A stretch of DNA of 64,000 bases. Origin: Fratercula arctica (Eukaryota > Chordata > Aves > Charadriiformes > Alcidae). The first letter of the stretch is position 1. Every line of letters begins with the position of its first letter. Location of the stretch: assembly GCA_947846985.1 (NCBI GenBank), contig CANTUZ010000025.1, forward strand, positions 12,894,100-12,958,099, read 5' to 3'. Positions 24,829 through 36,144 of this stretch are shown one piece after another. A program made the translations under genes and the position numbers. The notes under the pieces are model-generated. The model had not been told where the DNA came from. It made no database searches and saw nothing but the letters and a program-made list of their open reading frames with translations.

Positions 24829-24886
24829 TTATCCACCCCTTGTTCTATACCATCTACATCACGTCCAGATCTTACACTTTCCAATT
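24829..24886 (-). other. Provirus 3' internal end with polypurine tract
   Basis: On the minus strand, AACAAGGGGTGGATAA lies immediately before the 3' LTR, the position and composition of a plus-strand primer site. The rest is non-coding provirus sequence cut by the CR1 insertion at 24887. Confidence 0.75.
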
Positions 24887-24976
24887 AATCATAGAATCAT
24901 AGAATGGTTTGGGTGGGAATAGACCTTAAAGATCATCTAGTTCCAACCCCCAAGTCATGGGCAGGGACACCTCCCA

Positions 24977-27362
24977 CTAGACCAGGCTGCTCAAAGCCTC
25001 ATCCAGCCTGGTCTTAAATACTTCCAAGGATGGGGCCTCCACAACCTCCCTGGGCAACCTGTTCCACTGCTTCACCACCCTCACAGTGAAGAATTTCTTC
25101 CTAATACCCAATCTAAATCTACCCTCCTTCAGTTTGAAACCATTACCCCTCGTCCTATCGTTACACTCCCTGATAGAGTCCCTCCTCATCTCTCCTAAAA
25201 GCCCCCTTTAGGTACTGGAAGGCTGCTATAAGGTCTCCTCGGAGCCTTCTCTTCTCCAGGCTGAACAACCCCAACTCCCTCAGTCTGTCCTCATAGGAGA
25301 GGTGCTCCAGCCCTCTGATCATCTTTGTGGCCCTCCACTTGACCCGTTCCAACAGGTCCATGTCCTTCTTGTGCTGAGGACTCCAGAGCTGGATGCAATA
25401 CTCCAGGTGGGGTCTCACGAGAGCGGAGCAGAGGGGCAGAATCACCTCCCTCGACCTGCTGGCCATGCTTCTTTTGATGCAGTCCAGGATGTGGTTGGCT
25501 TTCTGGGCTGCAAGTGTGCATTGCCAGCTCATGTTGAGCTCATCTATCAGCACCCCCAAGTCCTTCTCCTCAGGGCTGCTCTCAAGCCATTCTCCGCCCA
25601 GCCTGTATTTGTGCATGGGATTCCCATGACCCAGGTGCAGGACCTTGCACTTGGCCTGGTTGAACTTCATGAGATTTGCATGGTCCCACCTCTCAAGCCT
25701 GTCCAGGTCCCTCTGGATGGCATCCCTTCCCTCCAGCGTGTCGACTGCGCCACACAGTTTGGTGTTGTCAGCAAACTTGCTGAGGGTTCACTCAATCCCA
25801 CCATCTGTGTTTCCGACAAAGATGTTAAGCAGCACCGGTCCCAGTACTGACCCCTGAGGAACATCACTCATCACTGATTTCCACGTAGACAGTGAGCCAT
25901 TGACCACAGCCCTTTGAGTGGGGCCATCTAGCCAGTTCCTTATCCACCGAGTGGTCCATCCATCAAATCCATGCCTTTCCAATTTAGAGACCAGGATGTC
26001 ATGCGGGACAGTGTCAAATGCTTTGCATAAGTCCAGGTAGATGATGTCAGTTCCTCCCCCAAACAATGCTGTAGCACCATCGTAGAAGGCCTGCAAATTT
26101 GTTAGGCATGACTTGCCCTTGGTGAAGCCATGTTGGCTGTCACCAATTACCTTATTTTTCATGTGCCTTAGCAGAGATTCCAGGAGGATCTGCTCCATGA
26201 TCTTGCCAGGCACAGAGGTGACACTGACTGGTCTGTAGCTCCCCAGGTCTTCCTTTTTTCCCTTTTTGAAAGTGGGGGTTATGTTTCCCCTTTTCCAGTC
26301 AGGTCCCTCTGGATAGCATCCCTTTCTTCCAGCGTGTTGACCATGCCACACAGCTTGGTGTCATCTGCAAACTTGCTGAGGGTTCACTCAATCCCACCAT
26401 CTGTGTCTCCGACAAAGATGTTAAACAGCACCGGTCCCAGTACTGACCCCTGAGGAACATCACTCATCACTGGTTTCCACTTGGACATCGAGCCGTTGAC
26501 TGCAATCCTTTGAGTGCAGCCATCCAGTCAATTTCTTATCCACTGAGTGGTCCATCCATCAAATCCATGTCTTTCCAATTTAGAGACAAGGATGTCGTGC
26601 GGGACAGTGTCAAACGCTTTGCATAAGTCCAGGTAAATGACGTCAGTTACTCTCCCCTTATCTACCAATGCTGTGGCAACATCATAGAAGGCCACCAAAT
26701 TTGTCAGGCATGACTTGCTTTTGGTGAAGCCATGTTGGCTGTCACCAGTCACCTCCTTATTTTCTATGTGCCTTAGCAGAGATTCCAGGAGGATCTGCTC
26801 CATGATCTTGCCAGGCACAGAGGTGAGACTGACCAGCCTGTAGTTCCCTGGGTCTTCCTTTTTTTCCCTTTTTGAAAATGGGAGTTATGTTTCCCCTCTT
26901 CCAGTCAGCGGGAACTTCACCAGACTGCCATGACTTTTCAAATATAATGGAAAGCAGCTTGGCGACTTCATCCACCAGCTCCCTCAGGACCCGTGGACGG
27001 ATTTCATCAGGTCCCATGGACTTATGCACCTTCAGGTTCCTCAGATGGTCCCGAACCTGATCTTCTCCTACAGTGGGCGGTTCTTCATTCTCATAGCTCC
27101 TGTTTTTGCCTTCTGTGACTTGGGTGGTGTGGCTAGAGCCCTTGCTGGTAAAGACTGAGGCAAAAAAGTCATTCAGTACCTCAGCCTTCTCCATATCCTT
27201 GGTGTCCAGGCCTCCTGTCTCCTTCCTGAGAGGGCCCACATCTTCCCTAGTCTTGCCTTTACCCCTGACGTAGTTATAGAAGTCTTTCTTGTTGTCCTTG
27301 ATGTCCCTGGCCATATTTAATTCTATCTGGGCTTTAGCTTGCCTAATCTGGTTCCTGGTCAC
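24977..27362 (-). pseudogene. CR1 reverse transcriptase, palm region present twice
   Basis: RT blocks on the minus strand: linker and fingers 27362-26757, palm copy A 26818-26310, palm copy B 26290-25700, thumb and C terminus 25670-24977. Copy A keeps the FADD codons; copy B reads FADN at the same place because of one substitution. Several stops break the frame. Confidence 0.8.
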
Positions 27363-28300
27363 TCAGTTTCTTTGTATTCCACCCAGGCTACCCATCCTTG
27401 CTTCCACCCTCTGTGGGCCTCCTTTTTGCTTTTGAGCTTGTTCAGGAGCTCCTTGTTAATCCACACAGGCCTCCTGGCTTTTTTGCCTGACTTCTTTCTC
27501 GGGATACACCACTCCTGAACTTGGAGGAGGTGATCCTTGAATATTAACCAGCTTCCTTGGGTCCCTCTCCCCTCCAGTGCTTTTTCCCATGAAACCCTGC
27601 CAAGCAGGTCCCTCAAGAGGCCAAAGTCTGCTCTCCTGAAGTCCAGGGTAGTGAGCTTGCTGCGTACCCTCCTCGCTGCCCAAAGGATCTTGAATTCTAC
27701 CATTTCATGATCACCGAAGCCAAGGCTACCCTTGAGCTTAACATTCCCCACCAGCCCCTCCTTGTTGGCAAGGACAAGGTCCAGCATGGCTCCTCTCCTC
27801 GTTGGCTCCTCTACCATTTGAAGAAGAAAGTTGTCATTGACACATTCCAAGAACTTCCTGGATTTCTTGTGCCCTGCTGTGTTGTCCCTCCAACAGGTAT
27901 CGGGGTGGTTGAAGTCCCCCATGAGGACCAGGGCCTGTGAATGCGATGCTGTTATCTGTCTATAGAGGGCCTCATCCACTCCGTCATCATGCTCAGGTGG
28001 CCTGTAGCAGACCCCTACTGTCATGTCACCTGCACCTGTGTTCCCTTTAATCTTGACCCATAAGCTCTTTGTTGGGTCTTCATCCATCCCCAGGTGGAGC
28101 TCCATGGACTCCAGCTGTTCATTGACATAGAGGGCAACACCCCCTCCTCTCCTCCCCTGCCTGTCCTTCCTGAAGAGTCTGTATCCCGCCATTCCAACAC
28201 TCCCATCATAAGAGCCATCCCACCATGTCTCTGTGATGCCAATAAGATCGTAGCCCTGGAGGCGTGTGCACATCTCTAACTCCTCTTGCTTGTTTCCCAT
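27359..28300 (-). pseudogene. CR1 endonuclease domain, 313 codons open
   Basis: Open frame on the minus strand with the APE-type endonuclease blocks typical of CR1: [11 protein letters not shown] near the start, [21 protein letters not shown] and [11 protein letters not shown]. This is the most complete CR1 endonuclease in the window. APE-type endonucleases nick target DNA for target-primed reverse transcription. Upstream codons (28614-28327) resemble the N-terminal extension of CR1 ORF2. Confidence 0.82.
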
Positions 28301-28779
28301 GCTATGTGCAGTTGCGTAAAGGCACTTCAGCTGGGTGCCTGATGAAGCTGACTCACTGGCTGGAGCAGCTGCATTTCCTTCATGCTGCTCTTCAGGTGTC
28401 TTCCTCTGGGGTGTTTTATCTGTGACTCCCTGGTTCCTATTTCCTCAGGAGCCCCTGGCTTGTCCCCATAAGACTTCAAGCGTGCTGCAGCATACTCAGC
28501 ACATCTCAGAGCAACAGGTTGAGGGCCTTTGCTAATGACCCATACCTCAGACCTTGGAGCATCATCCCTTGTCTTGTCATGAGCAACCCTGACAACATCC
28601 CCCTCCCCCAACAAGTCTAGTTTAAAGCTCAGTCTATAAGCCCTCCTAGCTCATGAGCTAACACCCTCTTCCCCCTTGCAGAAAAATGCACCCCGTCCAA
28701 TGACAGCATGCCTGATGCATTCCATTATCATATCATTCCCTTAGTCTATGGGCCTCCCCTCTAAAGTGTCCGTCGAGAT

Positions 28780-30264
28780 CATTTAATCCATGACTTTGGG
28801 CTCCATCTGTTAGAACAGTCTCTCAGGGCAGGAGAGATGGTGTGTGGTGCCAGACTGTTGCATGCAGCATTTGGAGCTCGTGGCTGGTCTATCTGCTGTG
28901 GCTCATGCCCACGGTCTGCGGGTTGAAGATATTGATCTCGAGGAAGTTGCTGGGTGCCAGCTGCTGAGGCCAGTTCTAGTTCCATAACCACTACACTTTC
29001 CTCGGTTTCAAAGCCCATCTGTCATTAGTTTGGGTGATTCTTACTATAGTACCATTGATACGGCATATAGGAATTGCAGTAGTGATGACATACAATGGCT
29101 GGGTTATTTAGCAATTAACATCATTCAATGTGATTCATTGGCCACTCTCGCCCAAAACCAGATCCCCATGAGGTACACATCTGACTTCCCCATCCTGCTG
29201 CATCACCCACCAAGTGCACCCAGGTCCTTGGGCAAAAGCAATCCCACGGATGGGTTTGCCTTTGCCTGAGGCAGGACTAACCCAGACTGTCTTCCCCAAC
29301 ATATTCTTCATGTGCACTATGGGGACTTTATCCCCTTATACAGTACGTAAAAGTTTTGACTGGGCAGGGCCAGCCCGATTGGTAGATCCCCTGGTGTTAA
29401 CTAGCCAGGTAGCCTTTGCTAAATGTGCATCCCAATGTTTCAAGGTCCCACCACCCATTGCTCTCAGTGTAGTTTTTAACAGTCCATTGTATCGTTCTAT
29501 CTTCCCAGAGGCTGGTACATGATAGGGGATACCCACTCAATCCCATGCTCTTTGGCCCAGGTGTCTATGAGGCTGTTTTGGAAATGAGTCCCATTGTCCG
29601 ACTCAATTCTCTCTGGGGTACCATGTCACCACAGGACTTGCTTTTCAAGGCCCAGGATAGTATTCCGGGCAGTGGCATGGGGCACAGGGTAGGTTTCCAG
29701 CCATCCAGTGGTTGCTTCCACCATTGTGAGCACATAGCGCTTGCCTTGACGGGTTCGTAGGAGTGTGATATAATCAATCTGCCAGGCCTCCCCATATTTA
29801 TATTTCAACCATCGTCCTCCATACCAAAGAGGCTTCAAACGCTTGGCTTGCTTGATTGCAGCGCATGTCTCACATTCATGGATGACCTGTGCAATAGTGT
29901 CCATGGTCAAGTCCACCCCTCGGTCACGAGCCCATCTATATGTCGCATCTCTTCCTTGATGGCCTGAGGTGTCATGGGCCCACCGAGCTATGAATAGTTC
30001 ACCCTCATGTTGCCAATCCAGATCCACCTGAGCCACTTCAATCCTAGCAGCCCGATCCACCTGCTGGTTGTTCTGATGTTCCTCCGTGGCCCGATTCTTC
30101 GGTACGTGGGCATCTACGTGGCGTACTTTCACAACCAGATTCTCTATCCGGGCAGCAATATCTTGCCATAGTTCAGCAGCCCAGATGGGTTTTTGCCACT
30201 GCGCTGCCAGTTGCCCTGCTTCCACTGCTGTAACCACCCCCACAGAGCATTTGCCACCATCCAC
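28780..30264 (-). pseudogene. ERVL-like pol: integrase and end of RNase H
   Basis: On the minus strand, 30264-29626 encodes the end of RNase H (NQQVDRAARIE region), the integrase zinc-binding H-H-C-C region (GHQGRDATYRW ... CETCAAIKQ) and the start of the catalytic core (WQIDYITLL with the first Asp). 29536-29336 holds the rest of the core (KIERYNGLLK with the third acidic residue) and 29317-29135 the C-terminal WWVMQQDGEVRCVPHGDL block. Frameshifts and stops separate the parts, so it is non-functional. Confidence 0.85.
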
Positions 30265-30605
30265 GAATCAGTGTAGAGAGAAAGTACTGGCCATTTTTCT
30301 CATTCAGCAAAATCTATAGCCAGCTGAATGGCTTTCACCTCTGCAAACTGGCTCGATTCACCTTGTCCTTCACTGGCTTCTGCAACTTGTCGTGTAGGAC
30401 TCCACACAACAGCTTTCCACTGTCATTGTTTTCCTACAATATGACAGGACCCATCAGTGAACAGGGCATATTTCTTCTCATTTTCTGGCAGTTTATTATA
30501 TGGTGGGGTCTCTTCCACACACATCACCTCCTCTGATGATGATGTTCTGAAATCTTTGTCTTCTCGCCAGTACATGATCACTTCCAAGATTCCTAGGCAA
30601 CTGGG
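30265..30605 (-). pseudogene. ERVL-like RNase H fragment
   Basis: Minus-strand codons around 30480-30290 encode RNase H motifs (YALFTDGSCHIVGKQ at 30466-30423 and a later YTDSWMVANAL block). The frame is broken by a stop and by the LTR insertion at 30606. Confidence 0.7.
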
Positions 30606-31343
30606 TGTCGTGGCTTGGGCCGGACTGGCCAACGAGATGAATGACAGACACTCTCTCCCACCTCTCAAAAACCCCGAGGAGAGAGAAAGACAAAGAGATT
30701 TATGAATTTAGAAGAAACTAAACTACTTTAATGAAAATATTAATAGTAAAAAAAATCAATAAAAAGAAAATAAGGAAATATACACAAAACTTTATCAAGC
30801 TCCCAGGATGATTATCACATCAATGGCAGGCATTGGGGAAGTTTCAGACTGGACTCAGCGATAGACGGGAACTGGATTCCAGACTTGGAGTCAGGGATGC
30901 ATGGATCGGGATCAAAGGCAGATGAACAGGCAAGGTCCTCCTCGGACGCTAGCCATTAAAGAAAGAGGTTGACCCCTTTGCTCCCTCAGCTTTTATACTG
31001 AGCATGAGGCAGATGGGATGGAACATCCCTGTGGGTCAGTTTGGGTTCACCTGTCCTGTCTGCTCCTCCCCACTGATACGACCCTTCTATGCTTTTCCGC
31101 TTCCAACCCTCCAACGGGGTAAATAATAAAGTTAGCTGACCTCGGTTGTTATAGCAATAAGTATAAGCAAGAGCCTCTCTGCACACCATTCCTTGGTATT
31201 CACTATAAACATAGGTCTTACCACTCTGAGAGCAAACAGTTTCTGCACAATATGCTGTTAATTTCAGAGAGTTAGAAGAGGCTTAGCTGCAAGGTAAAAT
31301 TACTAAACAGAAAGTTGGTTCCATTTTACCTCAAACCAGGACA
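30606..31343 (-). mobile_element. Solo LTR (738 bp) nested in provirus pol
   Basis: Plus-strand ends are TGTCGTGGCTTGGGCC and CTCAAACCAGGACA, so on the minus strand it reads TGTCCTGG...CACGACA. A perfect 5-bp target duplication CTGGG flanks it (30601-30605 and 31344-31348). It is in sense with the host provirus and ZNF131. Confidence 0.9.
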
Positions 31344-31398
31344 CTGGGGTTTTCCCACTCGAGCCTCCTGCGTGATCAGTGCAATCCACTTAATCCAC

Positions 31399-32044
31399 TG
31401 TCCTGGTTTGAGCGACACAAGACTAACTTCTCTTCTAATGCTTGGGAAAACTGCACTTTTAGAAGACTCTAGTGTCTGAATTCAGAAAAATATTTACTTT
31501 ATAGTCAGCTAGGCTATGTGGGATTCAAGGCCTCAGTGTTTTTGAGCCTTGCCAGGTGCAGGGATGAGGAAGAGCAATACCTGGGCACTTAATGCAGGCT
31601 GGCCAACAGGATTATTTCATACCATGAACGTCACATCCTATATAAATTAGAAAGTTTCCTGCGTAGTTTCTCTCTCGCTTGATGGTGGCGGTCCAGAGAA
31701 CTCCTTGCCCCGGTGCTTGAACTCCAAGGCCTTCCCTTCCTCCCGAAGCCATAGCGCTCGCAGTGTCTGACATTTGCTGTCCAGTGCTGGGAGGGCATAG
31801 CTTCCTACTGATATAATTGGCTGAGTATAATCCTTGTATATTTGATATTAATATATCGGGATGAATACTGGTTCTTTGGTATTAAGTTTAATTATTTAGT
31901 CTTATCCTATTAAATCTATTTATATTTTAACCCTCATGTTTCCTTATTTTCCCCAATTCCCCTTCCTGGGTGGGAGGGGTCAGGGGGCAACAGAATGATT
32001 GTCTAAACGACAGTAAATTGTTATGGGTTTCTCAAACCATAACA
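31399..32044 (+). mobile_element. Solo LTR (646 bp) nested in provirus pol
   Basis: It begins TGTCCTGGTTTGAGCGACAC and ends CTCAAACCATAACA. The flanking 5-mers TCCAC and CCCAC suggest a target duplication with one mismatch. Its terminal bases match those of the neighbouring LTR, but the interior differs and the orientation is opposite. Confidence 0.82.
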
Positions 32045-33190
32045 CCCACGTAGCATCAGTTCCATGATGTGTAGCAGGGACCATCCCTTTGAACATCCAG
32101 CCCAGCACCAGCAGTCGAGGTGCTAAGAGGAGCTGCGCTTCTGTACCAAACACTTTCCGAAGCAGCTCGAACCCCTTCATATGCTGCCAGTATCTCTTTT
32201 TCTGTTGGAGTGTAGCGGGCTTCGGATCCTCTGTATCCCCGACTCCAAAACCCTAGGGGTTGACCTCCAGTCTCCCCTGGCGCTTTCTGCCAGAGGCTCC
32301 AGGCAGGGCCATTCTCCCCGGCTGCAGTGTAGAGCACGTTTTTAACATCTTGTCCTGCCCGGCCTGGCCCCAGGGCCACTGCATGGACTATTTCCTGTTT
32401 GATTTGTTCAAAGGCTTGCCATTGCTCAGGGCCCCGTTTAAAAACATTTTTCTTCTAGGTCACTTTATATAGAGGGCTTACAATTAGACTGTAGACTGGG
32501 AAATGCTTCCTCCAAAAACCCACAATGCCTAAGAAAGCTTGTGTTTCCTTTTTACTAGTTGGTGGAGACATAGCTGCTATTTTGTTGATCACATCCATTG
32601 GGATTTGGCGGCGTCCATCTTGCCATTTTATTCCTAAGAACTGGATCTCCTGTGCAGGTCCCTTGACCTTACTTCATTTTATGGCAAAACCAGCTTTCAG
32701 AAGGATTCGGACTATTTTATCCCCTTTCTCAAAAACTTCTTCGGCTGTGTTTCCCCATACAATGATGTCATCAATGTACTGCAGATGTTCTGGGGCTTCA
32801 CCCTGTTCCAGTGCAGTCTGGATCAGTCCATGGCAAATGGTGGGGCTGTGTTTCCACCCCTGGGGCAGTCGATTCCAGGTGTACTGGATGCCCCTCCAAG
32901 TGAAAGCAAACTGTGGCCTGCACTCTGCTGCCAAAGGGATTGAGAAGAATGCATTCGCTATATCAATCGTGGCATACCACTTGGCTGCCTTGGACTCCAG
33001 TTCATATTAAAGTTCTATCATGTCTGGCACGGCAGCACTCTGCAGTGGTGTGAATTGTGGCCTGAATGAATAGTCCACTGTTAGCCTCCACTCTCCATTA
33101 GACTTTTGCACCGGCCATATAGGACTGTTAAAGGGTGAGCGAGTCTTGCTGATCACTCCTTGGGTCTCCAGTCGATGAGTCAGCCTACAG
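32045..33190 (-). pseudogene. ERVL-like reverse transcriptase
   Basis: Minus-strand blocks: 33190-32940 (fingers, with stops), 32934-32674 open and containing the LPQGWKHSPTICHGL segment and the catalytic YIDD codons, then 32670-32400 (thumb, stops), and 32379-32056 (connection to RNase H with FWSRGYRGSEARYTPTEKE). The RT active-site motif is intact but the chain is broken in several places. Confidence 0.85.
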
Positions 33191-33331
33191 ATGGGAATCG
33201 GAGAGTCTCAGTTAGTGCAACATTACCACCAATGCACTGTTGTGGTAGCAATCGGCACCTGCTGTTCTTCGACCCTCAACAACCCCACAACAGAAGAGTC
33301 CTCTGAGAGACAAGGCAAGGGAGACAACTGT

Positions 33332-33682
33332 TTAACTTCCTCCGTCTCCAAGGCAGCTATGCCAAAGGCCCTTTTGGGTCCCTAAAATACCCTCTCTCCT
33401 GAGGTAATCTATACCAAGGATGCATGGAGCCCCTGGGCCAGTCACAATGGGATGCTTTTGCCACTCATTCCCAGTTAGGCTCACTTCAGCCTCCAGTACA
33501 GTCAACTCTTGGGATCCCCCTGTGACCCCAGAAATACAAATGGGTTCTGCCCCTCTATAGCTTGATGGTATTAGGGTGCACTGTGCTCCTGTGTCCACTA
33601 GAGCCTTATACTCCTGTGGGTCTGATGCGCCAGGCCATCGAATCCACACTGTCCAATAAACCCAGTTGTCCCTTTCCTCCAC
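33332..33682 (-). pseudogene. ERVL-like aspartic protease
   Basis: A 116-codon open frame on the minus strand with the active-site triad DTGAQ preceded by hydrophobic residues (ALVDTGAQCTLIPS) and a downstream CILGIDYL block, the pattern of a retroviral aspartic protease. It follows gag directly in transcription order. Confidence 0.85.
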
Positions 33683-33703
33683 CTGGCCAGAGGCAGGGCC
33701 CCT

Positions 33704-35070
33704 CTAATACTGGTCATGGTATCCGGTACTCACTTCTTGCAGAAATGACTTGGAGGTTCCTTCAAGAGGATCAGAAGCAAGATCAGGCCTTATGCTCTGT
33801 CTGGGGAACTGCCCACTGGAAACTGGGGCCGCACTTTTCCTGGAGGGATCCCCTTTTGTGGTTGTTCTTCCTTGCAACTCACGTACTTGTGCCTCTAGGG
33901 TTGAGGTAGGTTGTACATCCCATTTCCTCATGTCCTCCCCGTGGTCATGCAGGTAGAACCAAAGGGTGCCTCGTGGTGTGTACCCTCTGTACTCTCTCTC
34001 TTGAGTGGGGAAATGCCTGCTCCTAATAGCTGAGATGCTGGCCCGTACAGGTGGGGAGTAGGATATATTCTCTCCAAGTTGCTGGACCTTCCGGGACAGT
34101 TTCTCCACAGCTGAGACAAGGGGGGAAGAGAGACTTTCTTCATATCGCCGGACCCAGCCAGCCACCTCATCCACCGTTGGTCCCTCTTCGCCTTTCCATT
34201 CCATCACTGCCAGTGAGTTGGCATATGATGATGGTACGCTCCGTAAAAACTTCCTCCACATGGGCCTTGTGCAGTGCACCTCATAGGGGTCTGTGGGTAA
34301 GTCTGCATTGTCCAAGTCATAATAAATCATCTCCCGCACGGCTAATTCTCTCAGGTACTGGATACCTCTTTCCATGGTGGTCCACTTGCTTGGGTGACAT
34401 ACAACATCCTCACTGAAGGGGTACCTCTCCCTCACACCTGACAGGTGCTGGCTCCAGAGGCTGAGGGCTTGTGTCTTTTCCCAATCGCCTTGTCAATGCC
34501 GCCTTCCCTAGACAGGGATCCCAGCTGCCCGACTTCCCTACCCTCTAATTCCAGGCTACTGGCCCCATTATCCCAGCATTGGAGCAGCCAGTTGACAATG
34601 TGCTTGTCCAGATGGCGTCTGAAATCTTTTCGCATATCCTGCAGCTCACTCAAGGATAGGGATCGAGTGATTATCTCTGGTTCTGCCTCTTCCTCCTGTC
34701 CTCGTGACGGCCCTGGTTCATTGACATCCCTTACTAAGCGAACTGATTTCTTCGTGTACTACTACTTCTGTATACGGGCAAACTGAAACTGGCACGGGTT
34801 GGTTTTCTGGTTCAGCTGCAGTGCCTATCACAGGCGTTGGAGTAGCTGCAGTGTCTGTTGCAGGGGCTGCAGTAGCCGCAGTGTCTGTCAGTCTGGTTTC
34901 CATCTCTTCCCCCTGAGGGTGCTGCATAATATTGAGCAGTGCCTGGTAGATACTGGCCAGGGCCCAGCACAGGGCGGTGAGTTGTGCCTCTCTAGAATAG
35001 CCACAGCATTTTTCCTTTCAAATATTATATCACTTTATCAGGGTCCTGTAATTGTTCAGGGGTGAAGTCC
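33704..35070 (-). pseudogene. ERVL-like gag, interrupted
   Basis: Three consecutive minus-strand parts in shifted frames: about 35065-34718 (N terminus with an Ala/Thr/Pro repeat around TAATAAPATDTAA), 34653-34432, and 34435-33704 (capsid-like, with a YIR/RYEESL helix region). No CCHC nucleocapsid knuckle was seen. Identified by position between leader and protease and by general similarity to ERVL gag. Confidence 0.75.
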
Positions 35071-35706
35071 CAGACCATTGGAGGCGAGAAGTTCTCTAGA
35101 TATCTGCCCATATGCCATGCTACCCCAACTATCCAGCCTCGGGGCAGATCTTCTGGGTGGTAGTCTTAAATAGTTGTTTAACCCTAAATGAGACCTGGAA
35201 CACATTCAGGAGACATAACAATAGGAATATGCTGGTTTGAACATCCCAAGGATATTCAAAATTCTCAAAACCTGTTGTACCTGGCCTGAAGGAGAAAAGG
35301 GAAGCAAAAGAGCTGGGGAAAGTGCCCCCCCTTGTTTCCCCCATAGACTGGGTGCTATTATTAATACATTCCAAGAGATGGTGCCCAAGGTACAGGCAGA
35401 ACAGCTATACCATATATACTCCCCAACAGAACCATCTGAACAGTGATATTATCATAAGTTGATATCGCACAGGACAGCAAAATAATAACCCTGATCCCTC
35501 TCCCAGAAGCGATAAACAGCATTGCGGGGAGGACATAGAGCATATAAGAATTTACATAACAACCATGAGAACAAACTAAGCAACATGGTGACCAGTGACT
35601 ATCTACCTAATATAATAAACACACACAACAAGTTCGTTTTAACAAGCTCTGGTCGTATTTGTCGTTATCTCAATCCTTCGAGCCCTACGTTGGGCACTAA
35701 AAAGGA
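35071..35706 (-). other. Provirus leader with tRNA-Lys1,2-like primer binding site
   Basis: Downstream of the 5' LTR on the minus strand, the 18 bases at 35699-35682 read TAGTGCCCAACGTAGGGC. This matches the tRNA-Lys1,2 primer site at 15 of 18 positions, the three changes being transitions. The remaining leader has no gene. Confidence 0.65.
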
Positions 35707-36104
35707 CTTGCGGTTTAGCCCCAGCCGGCAACAAAGAACCACACGGTCCTTCACTCAACTTCCCTCCCCCCACCCCGCCAGCGGCGGGATGGGAAGAGAT
35801 TCGGAAGAAAAAGGCAAAACTAGGGGGTTGAGATAAAGGCAGTTTAACAGAACAGCAAAGGAAAGAGGAAAACAACAATAATACTGACAGAGGAATATAC
35901 AAAACATGATTAACGTACTGCCGCTCACCGACCAGAATCTGAAGCCCAGCCCACTCCCTAGCATCGGTTCCTGCTTCCCCCACCAGGCCAGCTCCCCCAG
36001 CTATATACTGAGCATGGCGTCACATGGTATTGAATAACCAACCCGGCTGACTGCCGTTTCAGCTCCTTGTGAAAATTAACCCTATCCCTGCTGGAACCAG
36101 GACA
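35707..36104 (-). mobile_element. 5' LTR of ERVL-like provirus
   Basis: About 398 bp, beginning TGTCCTGGTTCCAGCAGGG on the minus strand. The inner end is degraded (CCGCAAGTCC rather than an ACAACA end). It differs from the 3' LTR by many substitutions and small indels, implying an old insertion. It is followed by AGCTG at 36105-36109. Confidence 0.88.
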
Positions 36105-36144
36105 AGCTGACAGGTAGGAAACGTTTGGGTTAATTAAGTGCTCT

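Larger units (their letters stand above)
24887..28700 (-). mobile_element. Chimaeric CR1 insertion inside the ERVL-like provirus
   Basis: The 3' octamers (AATCATAGAATCATAGAATGG on the plus strand) start at 24887. On the minus strand the element runs from a pre-endonuclease region (about 28620) through endonuclease and RT to about 26300. There the RT palm begins a second time and the element continues to its 3' end. About 600 bp (RT palm) is therefore present twice, and the two versions differ visibly. The join has the sequence CCTGAC with microhomology of about 3 bases. The 5' edge in the provirus is uncertain. Confidence 0.88.
24431..36104 (-). mobile_element. ERVL-like provirus with nested CR1 and LTR insertions, in ZNF131 intron 1
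   Basis: Order on the minus strand: 5' LTR (36104 to about 35707), primer binding site (35699-35682), leader, gag (about 35070-33704), protease (33682-33332), RT (about 33190-32056), RNase H and integrase (about 30600-28780), polypurine tract (24844-24829), 3' LTR (24828-24431). No envelope gene was recognised, as is usual for ERVL. Later insertions are a CR1 chimaera (24887 to about 28700) and solo LTRs at 30606-31343 and 31399-32044. Reading frames contain many stops and the two LTRs differ at many positions, so it is old and inactive. The orientation matches ZNF131. Confidence 0.9.

Noticed and set aside
25788..26818. Interpretation of the duplicated CR1 palm as an assembly error
   Set aside because: The two versions differ at many positions, which an assembly duplication would not produce; long reads would still be welcome as confirmation.
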